A DNA stretch of 64,000 nucleotides from CAWJJM01 sp963843275 (GCA_963843275.1 CAWJJM010000009.1:124001-188000); one strand, 5' to 3'; counted from the first letter of the stretch, positions 20,275 through 29,197 are shown. Translations and numbers: made by a program. Notes: a model not told the origin generated them from the letters alone.

Positions 20275-21582
20275 TCAGCGGGCCGCGGCCGCGCAGGCGG
20301 CGCCGCCCAGGTCGGGCTCGCCCTCGAGGCCGTCGGGGGCGAGGGCGACGAGGCGGGTGGGGGTGAGGGTGTTGCCGAGGTCGGCGGCACAGCGGCTCGA
20401 CACCCGCAGGTAGTTGTCGCTGGTGCCCCGCCAGATCCCGTCGCGTCGGTCCTCCCAGAGGACCTCCGCCGTGCCGCCGAGGTGGCGGCCCCGGAAGCGC
20501 TCGGCGGCGGCCTCGGCGGTGGCGAGCATCGCCGTCATCCGGCGGCGCTGGGTGGCGGCGGGGACCGGGTCGGGGAGGTCCGCCGCCGCGGTGCCCGGGC
20601 GCGGCGAGTAGGGGAAGGCGTGCACGCGGGCGAAGCCGGCGGCCTCCACGAAGTCGCGGCTGGCGGCGAACTCGGCGCCGGTCTCGCCGGGGAAACCGAC
20701 GATGACGTCGGTGGTCACCGCCATGCCGGGAACCGCGGCGCGCAGCCGCTCGACCAGGTCGGCGTACGCGGCGGCGGTGTAGGGGCGGCGCATCCGGCGC
20801 AGCGTGGCGTCGCAGCCGCTCTGCAGCGACAGGTGGACGTGGCGGCACAGCCGGCGGTCGCGCCACAGCTCGAGCAGGCGCGCGTCGAAGCGCCAGGGCG
20901 CGATGGAGGTCAGCCGCAGGCGCGGGATCGCGGTGCGCTCGAGCAGCGCCGCGACCAGGTCGGCGAGGCGGGCGGCGCCGTCGCGGTAGTGGGAGATCTG
21001 CACGCCGGTCACCACCGCCTCGAGCACCCCCGCCCGGGCCATCGAGTCGACCTCGGCGACCACCTCCTCGAGCGGCCGGCTGCGTTGCCGGCCTCGGGTC
21101 GAGGGGATGATGCAGAAGGCGCAGCGCATGTTGCAGCCGTCCTCCACCTTGACCAGAGCGCGGGTGTGCCCGAAGGCGAGCGGCACGTAGGGGACGGGCG
21201 GGGCGCCGTCCCCGGCGGCGGCGCCGCCGTCCGCCGCCAGCTCCGGGAAGGCGGCGACCACCCGCTCGAGCAGCCTCTCCTTGTCGGCGTTCGGGACCAC
21301 CAGGTCGACGCCGGCGAGGCGCGCCGCCTCGGCCGGGGCGGCCGTCGCGTAGCAGCCGGTCAGCACGGTCCGCACGCCGGGGTGCGCGCGCGCCGAGCGC
21401 CGCGCGGTCTTGCGCGAGGTGCGCGCCGCCAGGTGGGTGACCGTGCAGGTGTTGACCACGTGGACGTCGGCCGCGGCGAGGGAGCCGACCACCCGATGGC
21501 CGGCGGCCGCGAACTCCCGGGCCAGCCGCTCGAGCTCCGCCTGGTTCAGCTTGCAGCCGAGCTGGGTGAAGAAGACGCGCAC
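20275..21582 (-). CDS. mtaB: tRNA t6A37 methylthiotransferase MtaB
   Basis: 435 residues. The N-terminal MTTase domain has its three cluster cysteines (QLGCKLNQAE, VNTCTVT, TGCYA). The radical SAM domain has CNMRCAFC (CxxxCxxC) in VEDGCNMRCAFCIIPSTRGR. It converts N6-threonylcarbamoyladenosine 37 in ANN-decoding tRNAs to the 2-methylthio form. The TQTS-type start FFTQLGCKLNQ and the IIPSTRGRQRSRP block point to MtaB rather than MiaB or RimO. The GTG at 21580-21582 directly follows the stop codon of the upstream glycosylase gene (2 bp), indicating an operon. The TRAM-like C-terminus is short. Confidence 0.92.
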   Translation of the reverse strand: MRVFFTQLGCKLNQAELERLAREFAAAGHRVVGSLAAADVHVVNTCTVTHLAARTSRKTARRSARAHPGVRTVLTGCYATAAPAEAARLAGVDLVVPNADKERLLERVVAAFPELAADGGAAAGDGAPPVPYVPLAFGHTRALVKVEDGCNMRCAFCIIPSTRGRQRSRPLEEVVAEVDSMARAGVLEAVVTGVQISHYRDGAARLADLVAALLERTAIPRLRLTSIAPWRFDARLLELWRDRRLCRHVHLSLQSGCDATLRRMRRPYTAAAYADLVERLRAAVPGMAVTTDVIVGFPGETGAEFAASRDFVEAAGFARVHAFPYSPRPGTAAADLPDPVPAATQRRRMTAMLATAEAAAERFRGRHLGGTAEVLWEDRRDGIWRGTSDNYLRVSSRCAADLGNTLTPTRLVALAPDGLEGEPDLGGAACAAAAR

Positions 21583-21584
21583 GG

Positions 21585-22490
21585 CTAGCCGCCCGCCCCC
21601 TTGCGCGCCTCCAGCTCCTCGAGCGTCCGCGGCCAGTCGTCCCGCATCAGGCGGGAGAGCACGCGGTCGGCGAGGAGCTTGCCGCCGGTCTGGCAGCGCG
21701 GGCAGTAGTTCGCCTCGTTGGCGGCGTAGAGGATGCGCTGCACCGGGGTGCCACAGACCGGGCAGGGCCGGCCGTACCGCCCGTGGACGGCGAAGCCGTC
21801 GCGGTAGGCGGTCACCTTCTCCGGGAAGTCGCCGCCGAGCTCGGCGCGGGTGCGCTCGATCCACTCCCCGAGCACCGCGCGGGTGGCCGCGAACAGCCGG
21901 TCGTGCTCGGCGTCGTCGAGGTTCGCGGTGCGCTGGAAGGGCGACAGCCGGGCGCGGTGGAGGATCTCGTCGGAGTAGGCGTTGCCGATCCCGGCGATCC
22001 GCCGGGGGTCGGTCAGCGCCCGCTTGAGGGTGTGGTTGCCGGCGGTCAGGGCGGCTCGGAAGGCGGCGGCGTCGACCGCCAGCGGCTCGACGCCGCCCGG
22101 GTCGTGCGCCGCCAGCTCCGCCTCGCCCGCGACCAGGTGGAGCGACGCCCGCTTCGTGCTCCCCGCCTCGGTGAGCAGCAGCGTGCCGGTGGGGAAGTCG
22201 AAGGCGGCGAGGCCGTTGCGGCCGCGGGCCGAGGCACCGGGCGGACGCCAGCGCAGGCGGCCGGCGATCATCAGGTGGAGGACGAGGAAGAGCCCGCCCT
22301 CGAGCTCGAGCACCAGGCGTTTGCCCAGCCGCCGCAGGCCGGTGACCCGGCGCCCCTCCGCGGCGCCCAGCGGCGGGCTCACCGAGCGCAGCAGGAACGG
22401 GCTGGCCAGGCGCACCCGCTCGAGCGGCTCGCCCACCACCCGCGGCTCGAGCGCCTCCAGATAGGCGGTGACGTCGGGCAGCTCGGGCAT
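21585..22490 (-). CDS. Fpg/Nei family DNA glycosylase
   Basis: 301 residues beginning PELPDVTAYLEAL after the initiator Met, so catalytic Pro2 and Glu3 are present. HLMIAGRLRW and a helix-two-turn-helix region GIGNAYSDEILHRARLSPF are followed by a C-terminal zinc finger CPVC...CPRCQ. These bifunctional enzymes remove oxidised bases and nick abasic sites. It differs from the second family member at 29198, which is a classic MutM. TRAYRDGFAVHGRYG replaces the usual MutM finger approach, so a Nei-like or Fpg2 specificity is likely. A TATGAT box lies 7 nt before ATG 22490; mtaB follows 2 bp downstream. Confidence 0.88.
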   Translation of the reverse strand: MPELPDVTAYLEALEPRVVGEPLERVRLASPFLLRSVSPPLGAAEGRRVTGLRRLGKRLVLELEGGLFLVLHLMIAGRLRWRPPGASARGRNGLAAFDFPTGTLLLTEAGSTKRASLHLVAGEAELAAHDPGGVEPLAVDAAAFRAALTAGNHTLKRALTDPRRIAGIGNAYSDEILHRARLSPFQRTANLDDAEHDRLFAATRAVLGEWIERTRAELGGDFPEKVTAYRDGFAVHGRYGRPCPVCGTPVQRILYAANEANYCPRCQTGGKLLADRVLSRLMRDDWPRTLEELEARKGAGG

Positions 22491-22497
22491 GGGCGCC

Positions 22498-22503
22498 ATC
22501 ATA
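22498..22503 (-). promoter_or_regulatory. -10 box of the Fpg/Nei-mtaB operon
   Basis: TATGAT on the minus strand, 7 nt before ATG 22490. Leaderless geometry; no Shine-Dalgarno sequence. Confidence 0.5.
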
Positions 22504-22605
22504 CGGGAGCCGGCCGCGCCGCCGGCGGGGCGGCCGGCCCGCCGGCGGCGAGAACTTTCCCCGGCCGCTGCGCGTTGTAGGTGCACGGACCGCCGATCCC
22601 GCCGG

Positions 22606-24423
22606 ATGCAGAGTCTCCTCCACCGCCCCGCCCTCGCCGCCCTGCTGCCGGCGGTGCTCGCCGCCGCCACCGCCGCGGCGGCGACCGGCCCCTGGCACGA
22701 GAACCCGCAGTCGCGGGTGCGGCTGGTGACGCCCTACGAGCGGGCGCCCGCCGCGGGGGAGGTCCGGCTGGGCCTCGAGGTGGTCACGGCGCCGGGCTGG
22801 CACGTCTACTGGCGCGACAGCGGCGACGCCGGCTACCCGCCCGCCCTCGACTTCGCGCCGACGCCGCAGGTGTCGGCGGCCGAGCTGCGCTGGCCGGCGC
22901 CGCGCCGCTGGGTGCTGCCGGGCCCGCTCGAGGCGCTGGGCTACGAGGGCGAGGTCGTCTACCCGGTGGCGGCCCGCTGGCAGGCGGCCGGTGCGCGGCT
23001 CGACCTGGCCGCCGACCTCGACTACGTGGTGTGCGAGATCGACTGCGTCCCGTACTCCTACCGCCTGGAGCTGGCCCAGCCGCTGGCGCCCGCCGGCGCC
23101 GCCGCCGTCCCCGACCCGGTGCAGGCGCCGCGGCTCGCCTCCTGGGAGGCCCGGGTGCCGCGGCCGGTGGAGCGGCTGCCGGGCGTCACCACCGCCGCGG
23201 TGCTCGACCTCGCGGCGCCGGACCGCCCGGTGGTCGAGGTGCGGGTCGACGGGGCGGTCGCCGGGGCCGGCGGCGAGCCCGCCGTCTTCCTCGAGCCGGG
23301 CGACGCCCTGGACCCCGGCATCCCGGAGCCGGTCGAGAGGCGCGACGGGGCACTGGTCTTCCGCGTGCCGGTGGCGTGGCGCCAGGTTCCGGAGCCGGTG
23401 CCGGCACGGCTGGAGATGGGCTGGACGGTGACCGGCGTGGCGCCGGCCCGCGGCGGCGACCCGACGGCGCTGGAGGCCCGCCGCGCCGTCGCCGTGCGTC
23501 GCGCCGCCGCCGCGGCGCCCGGTCCCCCGCCGGCGCCGCCGGCCCGCGGCGCCCTGCTCGGCTGGGCCCTGCTCGGCGGCCTGCTCCTCGACCTGACCCC
23601 GACGGTCCTGCCGCTGCTGCTGCTGGGCGCCGCCGCGCCGCGGGACCCCGGCCGCCGCGCCGCCGCCGCGACGACCGCCGCCGGGGCGGGGCTCGGCGCG
23701 CTGCTGCTCGGGGCGGGCAGCGTGGGGCTGGGCGCCGCCGGCCTCCCGGTCGCCTGGGGCGACCAGCTCCGCGCGCCGCCGGTCCTGGCGCTGCTCGTCG
23801 TCGCCGTCACGGTGGAGGCGCTGGCGCTGTGGGGCCTGCTGGCGGGGCCGCCGCGCCACGCCTCCGCGCCGCCGGGCCGCGCCGCCGCCGGGCTGCGGGG
23901 TCTCGCCGTCGCGTCGCTGGCACTGGCCTGGACCCCGTCCCCGGTGCTGCGCTCGCTGGGCACGCTGGCCGGGGCGCCGGCCGGCACCGTGCTGGCCGGG
24001 TACGCCGCGCTCGGCCTCGGCCTGGCGCTGCCCTGGCTGGCGCTCGCCGCGGTGGCCGGGCGCGCCGCCCGCGGGGCCACGGCGCCGGAGCCGCGCGGCG
24101 GCCGCCGCCTCGCCGAGGCGCTCGGCTTCGTGGCGGCGGCGGCGGCGGTGTGGCTGCTGTACCTGCTGTCGCGCCAGGTGACCAGCGACGGCCTGGCGCT
24201 CGTCGAGCTGGCGCTGCTCGCCCTGGCCCTCGTCGCCTGGGCACGGCACGCCGCGGGCCGCCGTCGCGCGCTGGCGCTGGCGCTGGCCCTGGCCCTGCTC
24301 CTGCTCGCCGCAGCGATCCCCTGGCTGGCCGATTCCCGGCGGCTGCAGGGCGCCGCCGCGGCGCCGCCCGCCGCCTCTCGACTCGTCGCGACACGTCTGC
24401 AACCATCATCCCTAGGAGGTTGA
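22606..24423 (+). CDS. DsbD/ScsB-like membrane protein lacking membrane-domain cysteines
   Basis: 605 residues. A signal peptide (1-26) is followed by a periplasmic DsbD-alpha-like domain with WHVYWRDSGDAGYPP and the cysteine pair CEIDCVP. The membrane domain has about eight helices. It aligns with DsbD, but the two redox cysteines are replaced: LDLTPTVLPLLLL for the usual LNLMPCVLPVL, and WTPSPVLRSLG for TPCTAPFLG. There is no C-terminal thioredoxin domain. So it cannot move electrons by the usual thiol relay. The start ATG lacks a strong Shine-Dalgarno sequence. A redoxin gene follows 4 bp downstream with AGGAGG inside this gene's end, so the pair is translated together. Confidence 0.8.
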   Translation: MQSLLHRPALAALLPAVLAAATAAAATGPWHENPQSRVRLVTPYERAPAAGEVRLGLEVVTAPGWHVYWRDSGDAGYPPALDFAPTPQVSAAELRWPAPRRWVLPGPLEALGYEGEVVYPVAARWQAAGARLDLAADLDYVVCEIDCVPYSYRLELAQPLAPAGAAAVPDPVQAPRLASWEARVPRPVERLPGVTTAAVLDLAAPDRPVVEVRVDGAVAGAGGEPAVFLEPGDALDPGIPEPVERRDGALVFRVPVAWRQVPEPVPARLEMGWTVTGVAPARGGDPTALEARRAVAVRRAAAAAPGPPPAPPARGALLGWALLGGLLLDLTPTVLPLLLLGAAAPRDPGRRAAAATTAAGAGLGALLLGAGSVGLGAAGLPVAWGDQLRAPPVLALLVVAVTVEALALWGLLAGPPRHASAPPGRAAAGLRGLAVASLALAWTPSPVLRSLGTLAGAPAGTVLAGYAALGLGLALPWLALAAVAGRAARGATAPEPRGGRRLAEALGFVAAAAAVWLLYLLSRQVTSDGLALVELALLALALVAWARHAAGRRRALALALALALLLLAAAIPWLADSRRLQGAAAAPPAASRLVATRLQPSSLGG

Positions 24424-24427
24424 CCCG

Positions 24428-25042
24428 ATGCGACCCTTCCACCGCCGGACCTGGAATCTGCTCCTCGCCCTCGGGGTCTCGCTCGCCTGTGCCGGCAGCG
24501 CCCCGGCGGGCGTCGCCGTCGGCCAGCAGGCCCCCGGCTTCACCCTCCCCGACCTCGACGGCGGCGAGGTGTCGCTCGCCGACTACGCCGGCAAGGTCGT
24601 GGTGCTCGAGTGGCTCAACCCGAACTGCCCCTTCTCCGACCGCCACGCGCGCGAGAAGACGATGAGCGACCTGGCGCGGCGCTGGGGCGGCGACGGCGTG
24701 GTGTGGCTGGGGATCAACTCCTCCAATCCGTCCTCGGGCGACTACGTGCCGCCGGCGCAGCACAAGAAGTGGGCCGCGAAGCGGGGCATCGGCTACCCGA
24801 TCCTCTACGACCGCAGCGGCGACGTGGGGCACGCCTACGGAGCCAAGACGACGCCCGACATGTTCGTCATCGACGCTTCCGGCACGCTGGTCTACGCCGG
24901 CGCGATCGACGACGACCCGCCGGGGCGCGAGGCGGCCGCGGGACGCCGCAACTACGTCGACGGGGCGCTGACGGCGCTCGCCGACGGCGCCCCCGTCGAC
25001 CCGGCGAGCACCCGCCCCTACGGCTGTTCGGTGAAGTACTAG
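24428..25042 (+). CDS. exported redoxin (AhpC/TSA-TlpA-like) protein
   Basis: 204 residues. A signal peptide ends near SLACAGSAPAG; a lipobox is not clear. The redoxin domain has VGQQAPGFTLPDLDG, VVVLEWLNPNCPFSDRHA with a single peroxidatic-type cysteine, and KTTPDMFVIDASGTLVYAG with the cis-proline. The C-terminus RPYGCSVKY is the usual end of this exported redoxin subfamily. AGGAGG lies 8 nt before ATG 24428. It is coupled to the DsbD-like gene, which suggests a periplasmic thiol or peroxide role. No resolving cysteine sits beside the first one. Confidence 0.88.
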   Translation: MRPFHRRTWNLLLALGVSLACAGSAPAGVAVGQQAPGFTLPDLDGGEVSLADYAGKVVVLEWLNPNCPFSDRHAREKTMSDLARRWGGDGVVWLGINSSNPSSGDYVPPAQHKKWAAKRGIGYPILYDRSGDVGHAYGAKTTPDMFVIDASGTLVYAGAIDDDPPGREAAAGRRNYVDGALTALADGAPVDPASTRPYGCSVKY

Positions 25043-25133
25043 GCCGCCCGGGAGGCGGCGCTCGACCCCGGGTCGCCGACGGCCCGGCGCGGCCCCGGCG
25101 GCCGCGGACGCTGCCGGTGCGGCCGCCCCCGCC

Positions 25134-25811
25134 TCAGAACGGGCCCCCCATCTCCAGCATCACCTGCCGGGTCTTGGTGGCCAGGCCGACGCCGTCGCCC
25201 AGCGGCAGGACGACGGCGCGGAGCTGGGGGTGGATCATCAGGTAGGGGTTGAAGGTCCGCAGGGCGTCGGCGGCGGGGTCGTCGGCGTCGGCCGGCTCCG
25301 CCACCCGCCCCTTCCACAGCAGGTTGTCGAAGACCAGGGTGCCGCCCACCGTCACCTGCGGCAGCAGGCGGTCGAGGTAGCGGCGGTAGTCGGTCTTGAC
25401 GGCGTCGACGTAGACCAGGTCGAAGGGGCCCTCGAGCCTGCCGAGGACCTCGAGGACCTCCCCCTCCACCAGCTCCACCCGGTCGGCGACGCCGGCCGCC
25501 GCGAGGTGGGCGCGGGCGCGGGCCAGCCGCTCGGGATCGTGGTCCACCGTCACCAGCCGCGCCTCGGGCGCGCCGCGCGCCAGGCACAGGGTGCCGTAGC
25601 CGATGGCGGTGCCCAGCTCCAGGATGCGGCGCGCCCCGGTGGCGCGCGCCAGCACCTCGAGCAGCCGGCCGACCTCGGGATCGGAGATCGGCACGCCGCC
25701 CGCCGCCGCCTCGGCCTCCATCTCGGCCAGGCGGGGGTCGCGGGGCGGCAGGAGGCGCTCGAGGTAGCGCTCCTGCGGCGCGCGGACGATGGCGCCGAGG
25801 CGGTCCTTCAC
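25134..25811 (-). CDS. SAM-dependent O-methyltransferase (family 3)
   Basis: 225 residues, typical of class I (COMT-like) O-methyltransferases. The SAM site is ILELGTAIGYGTLCLA followed by VTVDHDPER. Metal and active-site residues are in FDLVYVDAVKTDYRRYLD and LVFDNLLWKGRV. The substrate is probably a catechol-like or other hydroxylated small molecule; it cannot be read from sequence. The GTG at 25809-25811 overlaps the stop codon of the upstream PTPS-like gene (GTGA), so the two are translationally coupled. Confidence 0.9.
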   Translation of the reverse strand: MKDRLGAIVRAPQERYLERLLPPRDPRLAEMEAEAAAGGVPISDPEVGRLLEVLARATGARRILELGTAIGYGTLCLARGAPEARLVTVDHDPERLARARAHLAAAGVADRVELVEGEVLEVLGRLEGPFDLVYVDAVKTDYRRYLDRLLPQVTVGGTLVFDNLLWKGRVAEPADADDPAADALRTFNPYLMIHPQLRAVVLPLGDGVGLATKTRQVMLEMGGPF

Positions 25812-26197
25812 CGCTCCGCCCCGTCGGCGCCGTCCCGGTAGGTCGCCGAGGCGTCGGGCCCCTCCCACACCGTCACCTCGACCAGCCGGGCCTCCGGCAG
25901 CCGGCGGCGGAGCTCGGCGTGGAACCAGGCCGCCAGCCGCTCGGTGGTGGGGGAGAGCCGGTCGAACGGCGGCACCCGGTTGACGTCACCGTGGTCGAAG
26001 CGCCCCGCCAGCTCGTCGAGGGCCGCCTTGACGGGGACGAAGTCGAAGCCCATGCCCTCGTCGTCGAGGGCGTCCGCCGCCAGCGTGGCCTCGACCCGCC
26101 AGCTGTGGCCGTGCGGCGTCTCCGGCGCACCGCGGTAGGCGGTGAGGTGGTGGGCGGCCTCGAAGCGGGAGCGCACGCGCAGCAGGTAGGAGGGCAT
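25808..26197 (-). CDS. 6-pyruvoyl-tetrahydropterin synthase/QueD-like protein without catalytic Cys
   Basis: 129 residues. Zinc-ligand histidines are in FEAAHHL and PHGHSWRVE, and the C-terminal glutamate motif is present as VTVWEGPDASATY. In E. coli QueD the catalytic cysteine lies in HKCGRLHGH. Here the same place reads GAPETPHGH, with no cysteine. The fold and metal site are thus kept but the QueD reaction (dihydroneopterin triphosphate to 6-carboxytetrahydropterin) is doubtful. A TAACAT box lies 7 nt before ATG 26197. It forms a two-gene operon with the methyltransferase. A distant relative is at 41246. Confidence 0.82.
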   Translation of the reverse strand: MPSYLLRVRSRFEAAHHLTAYRGAPETPHGHSWRVEATLAADALDDEGMGFDFVPVKAALDELAGRFDHGDVNRVPPFDRLSPTTERLAAWFHAELRRRLPEARLVEVTVWEGPDASATYRDGADGAER

Positions 26198-26204
26198 GGG
26201 GCGG

Positions 26205-26210
26205 ATGTTA
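26205..26210 (-). promoter_or_regulatory. -10 box of the PTPS/methyltransferase operon
   Basis: TAACAT on the minus strand, 7 nt before ATG 26197. The sequence TAACATCCGCC is repeated at the second PTPS-like gene (41232), which suggests related promoters. Confidence 0.5.
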
Positions 26211-26283
26211 ACCCGCTCCCGAGCCGGGCTCCGGGCCTTCGGGTAAGCTCTCGCGAGCGCCGCCGTCGCGGCCCCCGCACCCC

Positions 26284-28056
26284 ATGGAAGTCGGACTCCT
26301 CCTCCTCGTCCTCGCCTTCACCCTGGCGTCGTTCGCCTTCTCCTGGCTGCCGCTGGACGTCACCGCGCTGACCAGCCTGGGGTTGTTGCTGGTCTTCCGC
26401 CTGGTCACCCCCGAGGAGGCCATCTCCGGGTTCTCCAACCCGGCGGTCGTCACCGTGATGATGATGTTCGTGCTCAGCGAGGCGCTGGTGGAGAGCGGGG
26501 TGATCAGCCGGCTCGGGCACCGCATCTCGCGCGCCGCCGGCGAGTCGGCGCCGCGGGCCACCGTGCTGCTGCTGCTGCTCTCGGGGCTGGTGTCGTCGAT
26601 GATCAACAACACCGCCGCCGTGGCGGTGTTCCTGCCGGTCGCGATGGTGGTGGCGAAGCACTACCGGTTCAGCCCCTCGAAGGTCCTGCTGCCGCTGTCC
26701 TACGTGTCGATCGCCGGCGGCACCTGCACCCTGATCGGCACCTCGACCAACCTGCTGGTCAGCTCGTTGGCCGCCGGGCACGGGCTCGCGCCGTTCTCGG
26801 TGTTCGAGTTCGCGCCGCTGGGGGTGCTGCTGTTCGCGACCGTGGTGCTCTACAGCGTGCTGGTCCTCTGGCGGATGCTGCCGGCGCGGGCGGACGGCTC
26901 GAGCCTGACCAGCAAGTACCACCTGGGCGCCTACCTCACCGAGGTGCGGGTGCCGGCGGGCTCGCCGCTGGTGGGCCACACCGTGCTCGCCAAGGGGATC
27001 AGCGAGCGCTTCCAGCTCAACGTGCTCGAGATCATCCGCGGCCGGCGCAAGATCTCCCAGGACATCCGCTACACGCCGCTCGAGGCCGACGACCTGCTGC
27101 TGGTGCGCGGCGGCATGGAGGACATCGTCGGGCTCAAGGAGCACTACGGCCTGCTGCTGCTCTCCGACACCAAGCTCGAGGACAGCGACATCGCCGACGA
27201 GTCGAACGTGCTGGCCGAGCTGCAGATCGCCCCGCAGTCCCGGCTCGCCGGGCAGACGCTGCGCCAGATCGACTTCCGCAAGCGCTACGGCTGCTTCGTG
27301 CTGGCCCTGAACCGGCTCGGCAAGGTGATGCGCGACAAGGTGGCCTTCATCCAGCTCGAGCCCTGGGACATCGTGCTCGTCTTCGGGCCGCGCACCCGCA
27401 TCGAGGGCCTGCAGCAACAGGACGACTTCCTGCCCCTGCAGGAGCTCGACGTCAAGCTCCGGCTGTCGAAGCGTTGGTGGATCGGCGCCGCCATCATCCC
27501 GCTGGTCGTCGTGCTCGCCGCCTTCGAGGTGCTGCCGATCCTGACCGCGGCCATCCTCGGGGTGGTGGTGCTGCTGCTCACCCGCTCGCTGACCGTCCAG
27601 AAGGCCTACAAGTCGATCGACTGGACGGTGATCTTCCTGCTCGCCGCCATCCTGCCGCTGGGGCTGGCGGTGGAGAAGCACGGCCTCGCCGAGATCCTCG
27701 GCAACTCGATCGCCGCCGCCGGCCACCCGTTCGGGCCGCTCGCCGGCCTCGGCCTGGTGCTCGCCGCGACCCTGCTGCTGACCGAGGTGATCTCGAACAA
27801 CTCGGCGGCGGTGCTGATGGTGCCGGTGGCGCTGTCGACGGCGACCCACCTGGGGGTCGATCCCAAGCCGCTGCTGATGGGCGTGACCTACGCCGCCTCG
27901 ATGAGCTTCATGACCCCGGTGGGGTACCAGACGAACACCATGGTGTACGGGCCCGGCGGCTACCGCTTCACCGACTACCTGCGCGCCGGCGCGCCGCTGA
28001 CGGTGCTGTTCTGGGTGTTGGCGATGCTGTTCATCCCGCTGTTGTGGCCGCTCTGA
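26284..28056 (+). CDS. SLC13/DASS-type permease with two TrkA-C domains
   Basis: 590 residues. Two sets of membrane helices flank a central cytosolic part (about 210-385) with two RCK_C/TrkA-C domains (EVRVPAGSPLVGHTVLAKGI and LQIAPQSRLAGQTLRQIDFR). Family signatures are SSMINNTAAVAVFLPVAM and SIAGGTCTLIGTSTNLLV in the first half and EVISNNSAAVLMVP and SMSFMTPVGYQTN in the second. Relatives carry sulfate, dicarboxylates or other anions with sodium. The exact substrate is unknown. The 3' end overlaps the convergent uridine kinase gene by 26 bp. Confidence 0.9.
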   Translation: MEVGLLLLVLAFTLASFAFSWLPLDVTALTSLGLLLVFRLVTPEEAISGFSNPAVVTVMMMFVLSEALVESGVISRLGHRISRAAGESAPRATVLLLLLSGLVSSMINNTAAVAVFLPVAMVVAKHYRFSPSKVLLPLSYVSIAGGTCTLIGTSTNLLVSSLAAGHGLAPFSVFEFAPLGVLLFATVVLYSVLVLWRMLPARADGSSLTSKYHLGAYLTEVRVPAGSPLVGHTVLAKGISERFQLNVLEIIRGRRKISQDIRYTPLEADDLLLVRGGMEDIVGLKEHYGLLLLSDTKLEDSDIADESNVLAELQIAPQSRLAGQTLRQIDFRKRYGCFVLALNRLGKVMRDKVAFIQLEPWDIVLVFGPRTRIEGLQQQDDFLPLQELDVKLRLSKRWWIGAAIIPLVVVLAAFEVLPILTAAILGVVVLLLTRSLTVQKAYKSIDWTVIFLLAAILPLGLAVEKHGLAEILGNSIAAAGHPFGPLAGLGLVLAATLLLTEVISNNSAAVLMVPVALSTATHLGVDPKPLLMGVTYAASMSFMTPVGYQTNTMVYGPGGYRFTDYLRAGAPLTVLFWVLAMLFIPLLWPL

Positions 28057-28681
28057 CGCCGCGGTCCAGGATCTTCTCCACCCGCGCCGCCACCATCTCC
28101 ACCGCCACGGTGTTCTCCCCGCCCTCCGGGAGGATCACGTCCGCCCAGCGCTTCGAGGGCTCGACGAACTCGAGGTGCATCGGGCGCACGCTCGCCTCGT
28201 ACTGGCGCAGCACGTCCTCGACGTCGCGGCCGCGCTCGGCGAGGTCGCGCCGCAGGCGGCGGATCAGCCGCACGTCGGCGTCGGTGTCGACGTAGATCTT
28301 GAAGTCCAGCAGCTCGCGCAGGCTCGGTTCGACCAGGATCAGGATGCCCTCGACGATCACCACCGCCTCCGGCTGCACGCACCGCGTGCGCTCGGTGCGG
28401 CGGTGGCGGACGAAGTCGTAGATCGGCACCTCGACCGGCCGCCCCGCGCGCAGCGCCGCCAGGTGCTGGCGGAACAGCTCGTGGTCGACGGCCGACGGGT
28501 GGTCGAAGTTGTGCTGCAGCAGGTCGGCGTCGCCGCTCCAGTCGACGTCGCGGTAGTAGCTGTCCATCTCGAGCAGCGCGACCCGCGTCTCGCCGACCGC
28601 GTCGAGGATGCGCCGCGCCACGGTGGTCTTGCCGGAGCCGGTGCCTCCGGCCACGCCGAGCAGGAAGGGGCGGGCGTCCAT
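28031..28681 (-). CDS. udk: uridine kinase
   Basis: 216 residues. The Walker A motif is GVAGGTGSGKTTVARRI. Family blocks are MDSYYRD, NFDHPSAVDHELF, VPIYDFVRHRR and IVEGILIL, then the lid R-rich RLIRRLRRDLAERGRDVE. It phosphorylates uridine and cytidine in pyrimidine salvage. The ATG at 28679-28681 has a TAGAAT box 6 nt upstream and no Shine-Dalgarno sequence. The last 26 bp overlap the convergent permease. Confidence 0.93.
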   Translation of the reverse strand: MDARPFLLGVAGGTGSGKTTVARRILDAVGETRVALLEMDSYYRDVDWSGDADLLQHNFDHPSAVDHELFRQHLAALRAGRPVEVPIYDFVRHRRTERTRCVQPEAVVIVEGILILVEPSLRELLDFKIYVDTDADVRLIRRLRRDLAERGRDVEDVLRQYEASVRPMHLEFVEPSKRWADVILPEGGENTVAVEMVAARVEKILDRGVRAATTAG

Positions 28682-28687
28682 GCACCG

Positions 28688-28693
28688 ATTCTA
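28688..28693 (-). promoter_or_regulatory. -10 box of udk
   Basis: TAGAAT on the minus strand, 6 nt before ATG 28681. Its TAG is also the stop codon of the upstream minus-strand reading frame at 28691. Confidence 0.45.
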
Positions 28694-29151
28694 GCGGGGT
28701 CGCCGGGGCGCTGCCGCGCCGGCCGACGGCGGGGCCCGGCCCAGTCGACGTCGCCGAGGCTGCGCAGCGATCCGCGGCTCGCCCCACACCGCCGCGGCCG
28801 GCGGCAGCGGTCCGTCGGGGCCGCGGACGGTCACCTCGAGCACCAGCCGCCCGGCGCCGGCGAGGGGCAGCGACGGCAACCGGCTCCAGCGCTGCGGCGC
28901 CCCGGGGGGCGGCGCCCGGCAGACGGTCGCCACCGCGGCGGCGGGCGCCGAGCCACCTTCCCGCCGGCCTGGAACCGCGCCGTGACCCCGGGGCGCAGCG
29001 CCGCCGGCGCGAGGGCGACCAGGGCGGAGAAACGGGCGCCGTCGCCGAGGCCGCCCGGCAGCGCCACCACCCGGCGGGCGGTGGCCGGAACCTGCGCCAC
29101 ACGGACGCCCGCGAGCTCGAGCTCCGGCGTAGAATCGGCCACCCACGCCAT
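28691..29151 (-). CDS. uncharacterised protein, one-base frameshift near 28964
   Basis: Reading from ATG 29151, about 60 residues are protein-like: STPELELAGVRVAQVPATAR, then LGDGARFSALVALAPAAL. After TARFQAGGKV the frame changes. The continuation SAPAAAVATVCRAPPP, LVLEVTVRGPDGPLPP and AAAVWGEPRIAAQP runs to a stop at 28691. Joining the frames needs one missing base, giving about 153 residues. The WGEPRIA end resembles N-terminal domains seen ahead of some sulfatases, but no family is assigned. It is either a real frameshift or an error like those in the other single-indel genes. Confidence 0.45.
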
Positions 29152-29197
29152 CCGGATCCCACACCGAGCCACTCTCCGAAAGCCGCTGCGTCCATCC

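Noticed and set aside
20275..24402. Very long open frame on the minus strand of about 1375 codons
   Set aside because: Only its 3' third is real (mtaB). The rest is an antisense shadow of the DsbD-like gene and the Fpg/Nei gene, caused by the rarity of stop codons at this GC content; the translation is Gln/Arg/Gly-rich without domains.
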